From positions 3,782,001-3,846,000 of the forward strand of contig JAKNDB010000110.1 of NCBI GenBank assembly GCA_024305405.1: 64,000 bases of DNA, in the 5' to 3' direction. This document shows, piece by piece, positions 31,348-44,878 of this stretch; positions within the stretch are counted from its first letter, which is position 1, and the number at the start of each line of letters is the position of its first letter. A model generated the notes under the pieces. It searched no databases. It had not been told where the DNA came from and worked only from the letters and a program-made list of their open reading frames with translations. A program made the position numbers and the translations under genes. The stretch comes from Dirofilaria immitis (lineage: Eukaryota > Nematoda > Chromadorea > Rhabditida > Onchocercidae).

Positions 31348-31427
31348 AAACTAAGTTATAGTAAGTTAGTACTTTAAGTTAGTACTTTTAAGTTAGTAAA
31401 CTAAGTTATAGTAAGTTAGTACTTTAA
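31348..31427. repeat. Local tandem repeat of AAGTTAGTA-type units
   Basis: The string AACTAAGTTATAGTAAGTTA recurs within 50 bases, with extra partial AAGTTAGTAC copies between. Short local duplication in intergenic DNA. Confidence 0.85.
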
Positions 31428-33769
31428 TTTCATCATCATCAATTAATTGCAAAACAATGAAAGTAAATAACTTGCAAGTATAGTAAGCATCTGGCAGAAA
31501 AGTTTATTGCACACCAAGTTGCTGAAGTCTGTTATGTACATTTCAAGTACAACGGACGTATCATTATCGTCAACGGTAAGATGACCCGTGAAGATGGAGA
31601 GATAAGAAATTCTCAATGAATTAAATTTTAATCAAACGAATGAATTACGTCGACCAAAGGAAATAAGATCTGATAATGAGGTCTGATAATGAGAGGGCAT
31701 CGCTATCAATAAATTTCATACTTCAACATTTCCCAGGATTGATGAGCGCACCTGTTCATTATCCGTCTGATGGTAAGATGAGGAAGATGGCAGAAACTTT
31801 AAATGACATTATCCAATGTCTCACTTCCCTTCTCCATCAAGAATGTTTACCGGTGAAATCGTAAGCTTCCAGATGTTGCCCTCATCACAACCACTCTAGC
31901 CGTAATTTTTATTCCATAAATGATTTTGAAATTTGGTTTTGTCCTCTTATGCAAATTGTTGTTTCAATAGATTTAACTTTGATGTTGTATCGGAGAAACA
32001 GAACAGCTAAAATTCCTATATGATGGTTGAATTGTTTTGTTTTAAATTCCAAGAAATAATTACATCGGCAGCATTGAAGAATTGAATACCGATGATTGAT
32101 ATATGCTTAAGATATTTCAATTTTCTTTTAATCACAGTATTATCCTTCCATTTTGATGATTAGTTGATCTTAATCCATCAAACATGAAAATTTAGTTAAA
32201 TTCAATAGCTTAAATTTTGCAAATGAAGTGAGGGAAATTTTCACTTCATATCTATTTTCTACCAAAATTTAACTCCGATATTTTATTTCGGCAACGATTG
32301 AGCAGTTTTGAAACACAGCAGGATGTATGTTCGGGAAGCCTTAAATACGCCGAAAAAAATACTATTATGTTTTAGCCGGCTAACACCAGGCGGTCTGACA
32401 ACTAAGGCAAGTTTAAATAAAATTTTTTGACACTCACATATGAGATTTTTTAAGATATTTATACTGTAAGCATTATTTTCTATATGGCAATTATATATAT
32501 TATTATTATTAACTAACGAATGAGTAGAACTCTTTTAATACTATATTTGTCAAATTTTATAGTTTAATAAATTCTATGTAAAGAAACCTCTGAATCAGTC
32601 TTAGCATAAAATATAATATGTATTTATTTAAGTGATGCTTAGAAATATTTGCTATTTTATAACATATTTCTTTAAGCTTATTATATAATAAAATTTAATT
32701 GAAATGATCGAATTCATTCAAATACAATTAGTAATTATTTTTAATTATATTAGAGAAAATTAAAAACAATATTAAAAATCAAATTCGAAAATTAATATTA
32801 GATGAATGGATTATACAGAACTGTAACAAATTATTCCAGATTAGGATTACCGATCAAGTTTTATCAAATATATAATATAATTATAATTAATTAATTGCCA
32901 AAATCAATTCTGAATTTCTTAAAAATACTTCCATTCATATTTCTAAGAAATATTTTTACAATGTTACAATGTTAGAACTCTAAAATTTCGAATTGTAATT
33001 GAATAAAGTATTACTTGATGAAGTTGAAATTCAAGGCAAATTACTAAATCTGAAGCCATAACAAAAGGATTCCCTAATCATTTTGGAGAAGTAACAAAAT
33101 GATTTTGATTAAAACTTGCTAACATAGTATAATGAAATGCAAACATCTTATCAAATTTGTAGGCGGCTTTTTACGACAATAAATTGATAATAAGTGTCTA
33201 GGTATGAGTCAGTAGCCATTGATTAATAAGTAGCCAACACTGCTAATGGATTAACGAATGAGGAGATAAGTTTTCATTATGGATTCAAAGAAAGATGAAA
33301 TTTTGAATCTGTCCCTTTCGGCACTTTCGGTAAGCCGATTTAATTAATAATTAATAAAATTTAACTTGTTATTATTTGGTAGAAGAATAAACAAATATAT
33401 AACATAGAAAATATATATCCATATTTAAATTTATATACCAGTAAAAACTAATTTGCTCAGAATTCTTGCAAATATTTTTTGAAATGAGAAATTATTTTGA
33501 TTTAAGAATAATTTCAGTTTAATAATTTAAGAAATCATTTTGATTTAAAAATTGAATGTTTTTGAAAAGTTCGCTTTGCTATTTGCATTAGCACAACTTT
33601 TAGATTTAAAAATAAAGAAAAAAACGGAAAAAGGAATCGAATATCATTCGATGATGAGTCAAATGGAAAAATAAGAAATGGAAATGTTAATATTGATAAT
33701 AAAAAGAAGACGAAGCAATCGTTTATAAGGCATTTCCTCAGAGTAATCACCTCACATCAGTGGTTGATA

Positions 33770-35784
33770 ATGATAATGGAGAATACTGCTGTTGCTGTTG
33801 TGATCACAATTTGCATCATTTCTGCGACATGTGCTCAGCTAACCTATTTCAGAAGACCAGATATTATTACTACTAATACAAGATGCATTGGTATATTTGT
33901 TTTTCTTTTGAAATAGTTAATATGCAAATATAATAGCCTGCAACAATGAAAGTAATAATAATAAATGTCAAAAGATAGGATCAGAAATCTTTGAAGACAC
34001 AATTAATCAGTATTATTTGATTGGTAGCTAAAATAGTATCACGTATAAAATATTGCTAAAAAAATAGCTTCAAAATATATTTAGATGGCTTACACTTCGA
34101 GAATAATGTAGCCTTGAAAAGTTTTAATTTTCAATTTGTTGTCTGAGATAGTTTACAAAATGGTAAGAATTAGTAATTGATGATTTTTCCATATTCTTTA
34201 TGATATGATGTGCTACTGCATTGATACGATACTTTAATTAAATAAGCCAAGTAATATGGCAAGTTTTAAGTTAATATAAATAAGCAAATAGCCAAATTTT
34301 TTCTATAATATTTTCTTCATTAAAATTATTGCAAACGATAAATTATAAAAATAAAAAAAATAAAATTAACAAACATTTTTGCATGCGAAATATTAATTCT
34401 TATAGTCTCAATATCAGCTCAAAAAACTAAAATTAAACTACCGTAGTCTAAAAAATTGCAAATTTTTGTGTTTTTTTTTTTTTTTTTATTTTTCATATTC
34501 CTTTTCTCGACTTGGTAAAAAAACTTTTCCTCGATTTGGTAATCACAAAGAATCGCTTTCACATAAAATCTAGAATATTGGAAAAAGCGATAAATTCGTG
34601 AAATTTCCGTATAGAATTACTATTAATTCATAAAATTAAAAATTAATTGCCATTGACGTTTCAAACAATAATAGACATTACTTCAAAGTTTTTGTTTTTT
34701 ATTCAAGTTATTTATTTCATATTGCATTAATCTGAATTAGTCATATCATATTTTCTCAAAAATTTTTGGTAAGCATCAAAGGCATTTTTAATTACAACAA
34801 AATAATAATGCTCAATTAAAATGATGTATCATGAATGAAAATGTGATTTACATTCGGCACATACTTTGATACACAGAAAAAAAATGTAGAGAACTTAATG
34901 ATCATAGTAAAATTATTGAAAATTTTCGATATTACTTTAGAGATGCTTAGATAAAAGTTTTTTTTTTTAAGTAGTAAGAAATAAATAAGGAAGTATGATG
35001 AAGAAGAAATATGAATGAGTTTGATTCTTTCATGCATACTCCCAAATAAACAAAAATAATAGCAATTAGTATCGGATTTATAAATTTTATATGCATCTTT
35101 TAATTAACGAAAAATTTCATAGATCTGTTCAAAGATCTTATCCTCCATCTATCAATTAGCAATTCATAGTTATTACAATGAAGAAAAATTGCTAAAAATA
35201 TTTCGAACTTTTCTAATCATAAACATTGAAAAAAAATTAGTAATTTTCAGCATGTACACGGACAGCAGCATTTCGAACCAACATTGATGGCCAAGATACG
35301 ATCGCCCAATGTTCATCTGGAAACGATGTTAAGGATCGATGCACAGGTTGCTGTGAAGTTTATGCCATATATAATGGCAGACAAAAAGTACTCTTAATTA
35401 TATTTTATTAAAACTTTGAAATTTTCATTACTTTAAAACTATTAGAATAAAAATAATAGAAAGAGAGATCATCAAAAATCTGAAAAACCATATAACCATA
35501 GCAAGGTCAGGCAGAATGATAAACAAAATTTGTGTAATAATAGTAACATAATTTATTAAATTGTTTGAAAAAGCTTCTCGTTTTCGCTTCACATTTTCTT
35601 TCAATGAATAATTTATTCATATTTTATCAAATAGGAATAAATCAATTAATTATTTTGTTTATTATTACTAATAATGCAAGCAAAATATTTTGCAATTTTA
35701 TTTTAATTTCCGTGTAAATTTCAGGCTGAAGCGGCTAGTTTCCCCGGTAAAGATGGAAGCTGCATTTGTTGCATGGCATGTTGA
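33770..35784 (+). CDS. Small secreted protein with ten mature cysteines
   Basis: Complete three-exon gene: 33770-33890, 35251-35387, 35725-35784, GT/AG borders, phases 1 then 0, stop TGA at 35782-35784. It encodes 105 residues from the first ATG; a second in-frame ATG lies two codons later (33776). Residues 1-23 form a signal peptide (hydrophobic VAVVITICIISATCA). The mature part has ten cysteines in the pattern C-x2-C-x18-C-x9-C-x2-CC-x23-C-x-CC-x2-C, ending in cysteine at the stop codon. The CxxCC and CxCCxxC clusters suggest a compact disulfide-bonded extracellular domain. I do not recognise a named family. An AG 9 bases before the first ATG (ACATCAG) could be a trans-splice acceptor. The frame is intact. 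Confidence 0.85.
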
Positions 35785-35937
35785 AATGATCCATTAATCA
35801 TCATTTCAAAAATTTAATCGCTTTTTAAAAATTATTTGATATCTTGAATTTTTGGACATTATTTTGTAAATGCCTTTCATTTATATAAGCATTGCAAAAA
35901 TTTTTCTGAGTGAAAACTATGATTCAATTCAAAGGCT

Positions 35938-35943
35938 AATAAA
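35938..35943 (+). terminator. Candidate poly(A) signal of small secreted-protein gene
   Basis: AATAAA, 154 bases after the TGA. It is the first canonical hexamer I see downstream, but the region is AT-rich, so chance occurrence is likely enough to keep confidence low. Confidence 0.35.
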
Positions 35944-37073
35944 GACGATTATTCTGATTCTTTCATACTTTAGAAGTAACTCTTCAGCTGTCCAATCGTC
36001 ATCGTTATTTTGTTTCCTTTATGACTTAACTATTCATTGTATGACTACAATATGATCATCAAATAGAAGAAAATCTCCTTTGAATCTCTAACTAGTAATA
36101 TATCAAGTTTTAGGTTCAAATGATGTAACCTGCCTTAAATATGGGCGTATTCACCTATGCCACATATCACTTGAAGCAAAAAATTTCGAGGATATGAAGA
36201 TTTGGAACAGTTTAGGATATATGAAGATGATTAAACCGATGAATATTAAGATTTTAAAGAAATGTATTGAAGTCAATTTTTATTTTTGAAAAAATGATAG
36301 TTAAGTTGACGCTGTGATATTTCGCACTCACAATTTAAGCTGTATTTGACAACTCTCAGGCAAATTTATCTTCTATTTCTTGGCAGTTTTTAAATAATCT
36401 TCATTTGAGAGATAAAAGAACGGAACCGATCCGACATAGAGTACCACAAAACATTGAAATATTTCCTCAAAAATCTGAGCTAAAATAAACTCGAATTCGA
36501 AGAGGGTCGAATATAAGAGAAATGATATATTTCATGGATTTAAAAAGTCTAAAATAGATCTTCTGATGCTTCATTTTTAGAGATTTATGTGGTTAAAAAC
36601 CCGAGTTTCAGATGTGTTAGCTGCAATAAATCTGGAACAATATTTTGAAACATTTTATCAAACTTGAAGTTGATTTTCCAGCAAGTTAAATAGAAAAAGT
36701 TCTTAGCATATTATTAGATTTCGTATGTACTTGTATTCAAAAAGTCTTCAAGATATTAAAATATCATCCCTAGCTAGTAGTAGGAATCCCAGGTTTATCA
36801 TGCGCAAAAAAAAAAGAGGAATTATCGTTTTAACCCTTTATTTCGAAGGTTTCCTTTAGACTTTGCATTGTTGAATTTATAAAATTAACTCCATCCATCA
36901 GTCCACCGTGAAAGCATTCGGGATGTCGGGATGGCTTTTAAATATCAGGCTCATTTCTACAACCTATTTTATTTAAGACCTGGCCTTCAATGTTTGGAAT
37001 TTCAAATAAATATTCCGAGCTCAAATGAATAAGCAATATGCAAAGTTAAATTAAACCAAATCTTTCATGCTTT

Positions 37074-37350
37074 AAACTGTAAGCGCGAATTGTCTGGCAA
37101 TATCGCGCCACCGTCCTTCCCACCCCATCGGTTCAAAAAAGCACGTAAAAGTTTGGGCGAAGATTCCCATTAATATGGGTCAAAATTTGTTGGTCATTAG
37201 TTGTGTGAATGAGCACACGGTGAAAATATTTTCGGATCATCAAGACAATTACACTATAAAAGTGTCACGGCGGATAAATTGCACATCTAAAGTCCACTGG
37301 GAGAAAGATATGTATATCTTGTTTCTACCATTCTTAGTCAAATTAAAATG
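37074..37350 (+). mobile_element. Possible remnant of a Tc1/mariner-type transposase
   Basis: A plus-strand frame of about 90 codons without ATG, in a patch clearly richer in GC than its surroundings. It contains HPIGSKKHVKVWAKIPINMG followed by NLLVIS. The V-x-V-W-A-x-I ... G-x-x-L-V-x-I spacing resembles the segment before the second catalytic Asp in Tc1/mariner transposases. No catalytic D or terminal repeat could be confirmed, so this is only a resemblance. The frame ends in TGA at 37348-37350. Confidence 0.25.
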
Positions 37351-37789
37351 ATCAGTTAAGAAAATTTGATGTCACATAGTCATTGGACATTTGCGAAGGT
37401 CATAATTATTATCATATACATTATTTCAAAGACTATGGAAAAAATTACTGACTCGAATGCCCTAGTTTTATTAATCATTATTATCACTTAGATTTCTTAG
37501 TACTTGATATTGAAAGTTGAAATATGAGTAAGGCTGGTAATTCTTTGCCAATTCTTTATATTAGGCCAACTTCTCTTATTATGGCTACACATAGACCATC
37601 AAGGACTAAACAATAAATTATAACATGAATATGCTCCTGCAAGTTGTGTATTGGAAAAAGGTTAAACAATCTATCCCATATCGAACGACAATGTCATATC
37701 GTTCACAATTGCACAAAATATTTCCCACCCTGAAAGTATGAACGCGTTAAAAAGCTATGTATCTTCTTGCCACAGTGATCTATAAACAT

Positions 37790-37897
37790 CGTGGGTGGTC
37801 AAATAGTGTAGCATTGAGAGAGTAAGCGATTTATTGTGAAGTGTAAGAAGGTTTAATATATGTATTTTGCATCTAATTATATAAGACCACCCACGAC
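37790..37897. repeat. Inverted repeat with 12-bp arms
   Basis: TCGTGGGTGGTC near 37790-37801 is matched by GACCACCCACGA near 37886-37897, separated by about 84 bases. The arms are GC-rich in an AT-rich context. This could be terminal repeats of a miniature element; no target-site duplication is obvious. Confidence 0.6.
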
Positions 37898-40800
37898 GTT
37901 CCTCGTTCGATCATTGCGATAGTTGTTCATGTGTGGTGTAGTATATTTCTTCTCCTCACAGTAAGGTGATCAAATGCAGTTTGCTATTGGGCAATCATTG
38001 ACGGAGTTATTGTTCACATTTTAAATTTCGTTAATTTTCGATTTGCAAAACTGTAAATTAGCAAATAGGAATAAATCTTATTCATTATTACCTTATAAAA
38101 ATGATGAATCATTTCTATCTTAATTCTCGATATTTCCTTTCATAATATCCATTTCTTGAGACATTTACTCCTTCTATCTCTCTCTCTTTTTAATATATAT
38201 TTTATTGAGGGAATGATTTATGGGTGCTGAAATATATAATACTAATGATTATAAATATTACAAAATATTAGGAATTATTATATATTTCAATAAAACATTT
38301 AAAACGAATAGACAAAATAAATGATTCAACAATGTGAAAATGTTGTCATAAAGTTATTATTCAGATAATATGAATCAAATAAATTTATATTTTAGAAATT
38401 TCTTATTTTTTTTTCTTATTATTTTATCATCATTTTCAATAATAATGACAATTATATCATATTAATAATATAAAATCAATTTTAATTTACAATCTAAAAA
38501 TACTCTTGAAATATATATTAAGATGAAAATGTGAGGAAGAATTGAAAGAGCTTATAAATTTGATAAATTCCTATTAGTTCCTTTAATTACAAATAATAAT
38601 GCCTTTTGCGCAAGATTAATAAATATATTGATAATATTTTTGGATATAGGATAACCCTAAAGTATTTTCTTTAATTCATTCTTTCATCTTGTCACAGAAA
38701 GTTTGTTTTAGATCTCTTTTTTCCATAAACACTCTAACTTAAATCTTTCTATAACCTGACTTAATTCTCTCTCTAGAAACCAACTTTTCTCTTTGAATTT
38801 TAAAAATTATTAATAATCTTATCATTCTGGTTAGAAATCTTGAATGGCAAAACACTGCACAAGAATGTAACGAATATAACAGTGAGAAGTATTGGATAAT
38901 CTAAGAAGTCTCGAAATCATATTGATGGTTTGCTTATTTAGATAAATGAAAACATTGATACAATTCATTCAATCAAAATATATTCAATGCATTAACATCA
39001 GGAATTGACATTCGTTATTATAATTTAAAAGCAATTCTCTAAGATTGCAACAAACTATGGTTCTTCAGAAACGGTTGATTCATTAACAAAAAATGAATGC
39101 ATAGATTTTTTTTTATAAAAGCCAGAATTAATTTATGTTTAATTTAACCTTTGATTAAAGATAAAATCAAAAACAGAAATTTCCTGCACAAATAGATCAT
39201 GCAATATAATTTTTAGTACATTTTGGACTTATGTATAAGGAAGAAAATAACACCTCCAAAGTAATTAAATAAACAAGCCAAACTTGATCAGTCGCATGAA
39301 TTCAAACTTATATTGCATCTTACTTTTTGTTTTTGTTTTCATCCAAAAGTAAATGTTGTTTAAAATTATTTCTTTATATAATTAGTTATAGTGAAATATT
39401 TGATGAATGTTTAACGAAGGAAAAATAAAAGTTTGATGACAATGAACAAAAAATTGATATTTAATAATGAATGAAGATTGAAAACTTAATTTCTAACTAC
39501 GGAAAAATGTAAACAATTTATTTAAAGCATATCAGGTTCAGTATTAATAAGACGAATGCACTAAAGTCAACCTGAACGGAAGATTTATAATGATGATGAA
39601 TTTATGTGTAAATGTTGCATGGTTGGGTTAAATATTCATTAAAAAAAAAAATAACTATTAGCTCAAACTAAGCATTACATAATGATTGAAGTTACATATA
39701 TAATAAGGCATAAAATTTCCAGATTTTATTTCCTCATGCAATAAGTTTTGATTATCAATTATTAGTGATGTCAGTTAGATTACCTCATTCAGCAATTCAA
39801 ATTCATAACGATAGACCGAGCTATTGTTAGATGACAGATTTGTTGATTTATTTTGAATTAGTCTATCTTGATATCACTCATTGGAACTTATGTATAGTCA
39901 ATATATAATTTAGTACACAATTTGCTACACATCCGAATCTTCTACGATTAGACTCAGTAGTTATCGAATTGTTAGAAGAGAAACTGATTTTCTTCGATAT
40001 TCATATTCATAAAATTTCTGTAAGACATACCTGTAAGAAATATTGGAGAATTTTATTGTTTTGAAGCTAATGATTGATATTAGAGTGTTTTGTAATATAG
40101 TTGCTTAACTAATACATGGGATGCTATCCTCGGATTCCGGGAATTTTTCTTCTGATTAATTAAAAAAACTTCTTCTATTTGATTAATAGATTATTTCTAT
40201 GAGAGGAATGGATTAATTTCGTTACATGGCAAATATCATTTTTATCGAATAGATAGTACGTTAATTTTTCAAACATGATACTAAGATATCCAGGTTTTAT
40301 TTACCTTGTTAAAGTTACGTTCTTTAGTCCTTTATGAAGTATGGTATTTGAGTCTATTTTATTAACACCAATGAGGAATGGATAGATGCATCATCACATT
40401 GCTGTTATGAATGATGTGACGACCATATCATTATCGCTCTTCATGTGGGATAATAAACGTAAAATAATATGTAGTGATTTGTCAAAATTGATCTTTATAC
40501 GATACATTTGAAAAGCAAAGAATCTGATCACAAATTTTCCCTATTTGAATAAACAAAGAGCTGGTAATAAGAATTGTTAGCTTAAATAACTTATACAATT
40601 TAAAATCAGATACATTGCAATTTGTGAAATGAAATCCATAATTATTTCAATCACAGAAATTTGAACATTCACAACCGAAGATTTAAAACAGACATTTTAT
40701 TTATCACTCCTTCTTATAATAATCATTTGAAAATCATCTCTTTCTTTTTTTCAATTCCGAAATTCGAATATTTATATTTTGATAAGTATTAAACATCACA

Positions 40801-41921
40801 TTTGTTTAATGTCTTGAAATAGAAACGATACAACTAAAACTATTTGTTGAAATTTCATATTACTTATGAAGAAATGAAATTATGGAATATAATTAAAACT
40901 TCTATTTATAGAATATTATCTTATCATATGATAGCCTATTCTAACAATTTTGATGTAAAATAAAAAGTAAATTCCTTAATTTTTTTTTCCAATTCTCTGA
41001 AATAAAATATGGAAAAATATTGAAATGTGAGAAAAAAAAGACGAATTAAATTGAAACCTTTTTATTTTAAGTCGATCAAACAAACAATCGATTGTAATTT
41101 ATAATAGTGATATTAGTGTTAAAATCAAATGACTCGAATCACTTAATTGCAAAACTTTCTAGTAATTTTTTTTCGATATTTCCAATAATCTGAGAGAGTA
41201 TATGTATCGATTTATGTTTTAATTCTTATGTTCTCACTATAATAATAATGAATTCATGACCGATCTGACAATATAAAAAATTCAAAATGAAGTTATGATT
41301 AGCAAAGAGATTTGATTTATTTAAGGAAGCGGTCGAATTGGTAGAATCATTTTTGAATGAATGCTTGTTATTAATACAGTGGACTGTTATCTGATCTCTG
41401 TTAATTGTCACATCAGTGAGATGCTATCCTCGATTTTATTATTAAATTTATCAAAATCAAGCAGAAGATTTTTTTTTGTTTTCGATTTATATTAGTGATG
41501 AATTAGACAAAAATAATTATTCATTGATTAATACTAACTTTTTCGAATGAGAATGAGTGATGAATTTTGATATAAAAGAGGCGAAGGTTTAGAGCTTTTC
41601 GAGAAATAAACATCAGTAGCTTAATCTGTTTGAATTTATGTGTGTGTGCGCAGATGATTTAATGAAGTATAAAATTATGAAAAACAATCAATCATATCAA
41701 ACAATGTTTCTGCTTCTATCCTAAATCATAAAACAATTTCGTATTGAAAAATAATGTCATCTATGTAAATAATAATTATGAAAAAAAAAGAAGATTTAGT
41801 CAACATAATAGCTCTTAGATCAGAACCTTTCATCGATCATGTATTAATTTCATATAAATTGTAGTATGTTAAATTTTTGGATTGAAATTTAATTTTCGAT
41901 CAACTCGTTTATCTTTTGCAG

Positions 41922-43670
41922 TGGAGAATACTGATCTAAGGAAACCGATTGGTTTGCAAAAAGCAGTACTGCCTGGTTTGGAAAACTTTCAACAATTCGA
42001 AAAGATTGGAGAGGGTATGTGGAAAAACTTACGTTATAATATTTGACAATTTATTTATAATTTTGAATAATTTATGTAAAAGCATATTTCCATTAGGAGC
42101 ATATGGTGTTGTCTATAAAGCTATCGAACAACGATTCAAGAAACCAGCAGCAATAAAAATGATAGATTTGGATGAGGAAGAAGGTATTCCGGCTACAACT
42201 GTTCGAGAAATATCACTACTCCACGAGTTACAACATCCAAACATTGTTTCGTATGTTATTTCTTTTTTCCTTTTTTTATATTCTAAAACGATGTAATATC
42301 ATGATAATAAAGATTGATAATAAAGATTATCATGATATTGTATCTTTTTTGATAGTATTAAAATTCTATTGTTATTTTTATATAATATAGTAGTAACATA
42401 GCATAGAATGCATGAGAACAAATGCTATTTAAAGTTTGAAAGTTTGAAATTTTAGTCTCAATAAAGTTATATTTGACGAACATCAAATATATCTAATTTT
42501 CGAATTTGTCGAAATGGATTTAAGACGATACATCGATTTAATTGCTGATGATGAGACAATGGATAGAACTAAGGTTATTAGCTCATTTGAAGCGATATCT
42601 TTACAATGAAATTAGTCTTCTATTGATTTGACTAAATAGAAATAAATTATTACTTCAATAGACAAATTAGAAGAAGTAAGTTTTAAAATTTCAGTTCTTT
42701 CAAATTTAACCAATTCCAGCAAAAATTTTTTTATACCAAATTCTGCAAGGAATTTGTTATTGCCATCAACGTCGTATTTTGCATCGCGATTTGAAGCCAG
42801 AAAATATACTGGTTAATGCCAAGGATACCATAAAGCTTGCTGACTTTGGCCTTGCAAGAGTAATTGGTATTCCAGTACGAGCCTATACTCAGGAAGTAAA
42901 TTAATTCCAATTTTCTTTCCATATTCTTATATTATATTCAACAACTTATTTTAGGTACAACTATATAATATTTATTATATTAAAGAGATGCTATCTACAG
43001 ATTGTCACTCTATGGTATCGAGCACCAGAAATATTACTTGGTACTAAACTTTATTCAATGGAGATTGATATATGGAGCATCGGATGCATATATGCTGAAA
43101 TGGCTTCAAAAATAACACTTTTCATGGGTGATTCAGAAATCGCTCAGATTTTTGCCATTTTCAGGTTTGTTAATTGCATTTATATAATTTATTTTTGTTA
43201 CTACTTTTCATTGTTAGCATTTCAGAATAATGTCAACCCCAACGGAAGAAACATGGCGTGGGGTATCAAATTTACCGCATTACAGCATTAAATTCCCTCA
43301 GTGGAAGAAATGTTCTCTTCAGAAGATTCTTAGCAAGTACATGGATTCTGGCGGTTTGAAGATCTTGCAGGTTTAAAATTTTTTATGGAATTTTAAATTT
43401 GAAAAATATGACATTTATGAAATAATTGGTGATAATTTTTTTCACGTTGTGATTTTTAATGTATCACACGGCATTCGTTACTTTTTCGAATCTTGTAATT
43501 TTAATATACAATAGATATAACACTCTTTGTAGGCAATGCTTACTTATAATCCCGCAGAGCGAATCTCGGCAAAGAAACTTTTGAAGGATCCCTATTTCAA
43601 TGATGTCAACCGAGAAGAGCTCCCAGCAGGAGATTACGACGGCACTTTGAAACTTCCTTCAGGTCACTGA
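41922..43670 (+). CDS. CDK1-family protein kinase, divergent copy 1 (first exon missing)
   Basis: Cyclin-dependent Ser/Thr kinase. Exons: 41922-42014, 42097-42250, 42456-42573, 42720-42895, 43001-43164, 43226-43370, 43533-43670; stop TGA. Motifs: Gly-loop [12 protein letters not shown], lysine in AAIK, cyclin-binding helix [11 protein letters not shown] in place of [17 protein letters not shown], catalytic [14 protein letters not shown], activation-loop AYTQE, LWYRAPE and GDSEIAQIF. The residue equal to Thr14 is Ala while Tyr15 is kept. The activation-loop Thr is present, so the enzyme should be active. FEFVEMDL and GDSEI place it nearer CDK1 than CDK2. The first exon begins with TG after an acceptor, so a start codon or upstream exon is missing. 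One base is missing early in exon 42720-42895 (A5T7 run): the paralogue's exon is 177 bases, this one 176. Confidence 0.9.
42295..42339. repeat. Perfect 14-bp hairpin in CDK copy-1 intron
   Basis: AATATCATGATAAT at 42295-42308 is exactly reverse-complementary to 42326-42339, with a 17-base loop. It lies in the intron after the Gly-loop/PATTVRE exon. Function unknown; AT-rich stems of this size can arise by chance. Confidence 0.7.
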
Positions 43671-43871
43671 TCTACTCTGTTATTCCATATATATATTTTC
43701 CTTCTCCAGCTAAATTGCGGCCTTAAAATGACACATAAATATTTTTCTACTTCAGTGGACTTTCTATAGGAATCATTATTTAGAAGCTAAACTTCTTTGG
43801 AATAAGCATAAAATTTACGTACGACAATTGAAGCTCGAATTCTAAAAAAAAAAAATCAAGTCATATTCTAA

Positions 43872-43877
43872 AATAAA
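43872..43877 (+). terminator. Candidate poly(A) signal of CDK copy 1
   Basis: AATAAA about 200 bases after the TGA of copy 1. Position is plausible for a 3' UTR; AT-rich context limits certainty. Confidence 0.35.
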
Positions 43878-44812
43878 TCTTCCGAAAAGGGGTTATCAAA
43901 TATACACTTCTCAACTTATTTGCGAGAATAAAAATTTGAGAAAAATGACGATACTTTCAGAAATAAGAAGATTCCAAAAGATATAGAATATGGGAAAAAA
44001 TTTAAATGATTAATTTGAAAGAGTGCACGCTGCAATATATCTCAAAATTCTTTGGAAAATTCTATGCAACTTAACTCTTCTAAACTTCAATCATACAAAT
44101 TTGAAGATGACAGTGAAATTTGCAAGATTCTTTTCGATCAGTATTTTTTGTAATTTATTAAATATTTTGCAATTGTTAGCTTTCTTGTAATGTATTAGAA
44201 TTTAAAAATGATCTTGTTCATTAAAAAAAAAAAAGAAATGGAAAATAACACTTCACACTACAATGTCTTGCTAGAAGTATCCATGAACAAGCATCCAAAC
44301 CAAAAAGACAGATTCCGAAAGAAGAATAAGCCACGAAATATTAATTTTTGTTAACTAAGGTTATTATTAAAACAAGAGTTCTACGACTATGATAGAAGAA
44401 GAATGAGGAGGAATAAGTGGAAAAAAAAAAAGAAAAAAATTGAACCTCGAATATTCAACTTATAATTTTTTTTGTTCTATGTAGAGGCTTTGTCATACAT
44501 TAAATTCCACAGATGCCAGGAAATTGCAGATAATCATAAAGCATCATACGTTTACCAGAAATTTTAGTATTTTTAAGATAGTTATCCTGAATGCTTGATC
44601 TGTAGATGGTTTCAAGTTGATATAGCAAATGGGCATCTTCGAAACAAACTCCGTGATCTCAATAGATCTAAGAATCAAGAAATTTTTTGAAAAATTCATC
44701 GCATATTATTCGGTAAATTTTGAATCAAAAAGAAGTAAATGCTAATTAATAATATTTTAGTACATTTCAACATGTGATCTTATCTCTCATATATCCTAAT
44801 ATTTCAGAGAAA

Positions 44813-44878
44813 ATTATTCCATCATCGTTGGATTATTCCATCATCGTTGGATTATTCCATCATCGTTAGATTATTCCA
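44813..44878. repeat. 19-base tandem repeat (minisatellite)
   Basis: Unit ATTATTCCATCATCGTTGG repeated about 3.5 times with a single mismatch in the last full copy. Recent local amplification between the CDK genes. Confidence 0.93.

Larger units (their letters stand above)
24812..33769. other. Large sparse region upstream of MAGI and of the secreted-protein gene
   Basis: About 9 kb between divergently transcribed genes (MAGI leftward, small secreted protein rightward). It should hold both promoters. Visible contents: TA, GT and CTCTTT microsatellites, a 79-base repeated AAGTTAGTA block at 31348-31427, a hairpin at 28227-28270, and two exon-like patches on the minus strand (26933-27028 and 30368-30424). 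No recognisable domain, tRNA or rRNA was seen. A short plus-strand frame, MDSKKDEILNLSLSALS ending at GTAAG (33279-33329), could be a lone first exon but has no partner. Confidence 0.6.
35785..41921. other. Intergenic between secreted-protein gene and first CDK
   Basis: About 6.1 kb. Mostly AT-rich with no domain similarity. Exceptions are a GC-richer open patch at 37074-37350 that may be a transposase remnant, and a 12-bp inverted repeat around 37790-37897. It must contain the 5' exon(s) and promoter of the first CDK gene, since that gene's first recognised exon has no start codon. Confidence 0.55.

Noticed and set aside
31676..31864. 62-codon plus-strand frame in the sparse region
   Set aside because: Begins in a local duplication of GTCTGATAATGAG; no domain and no partner exon.
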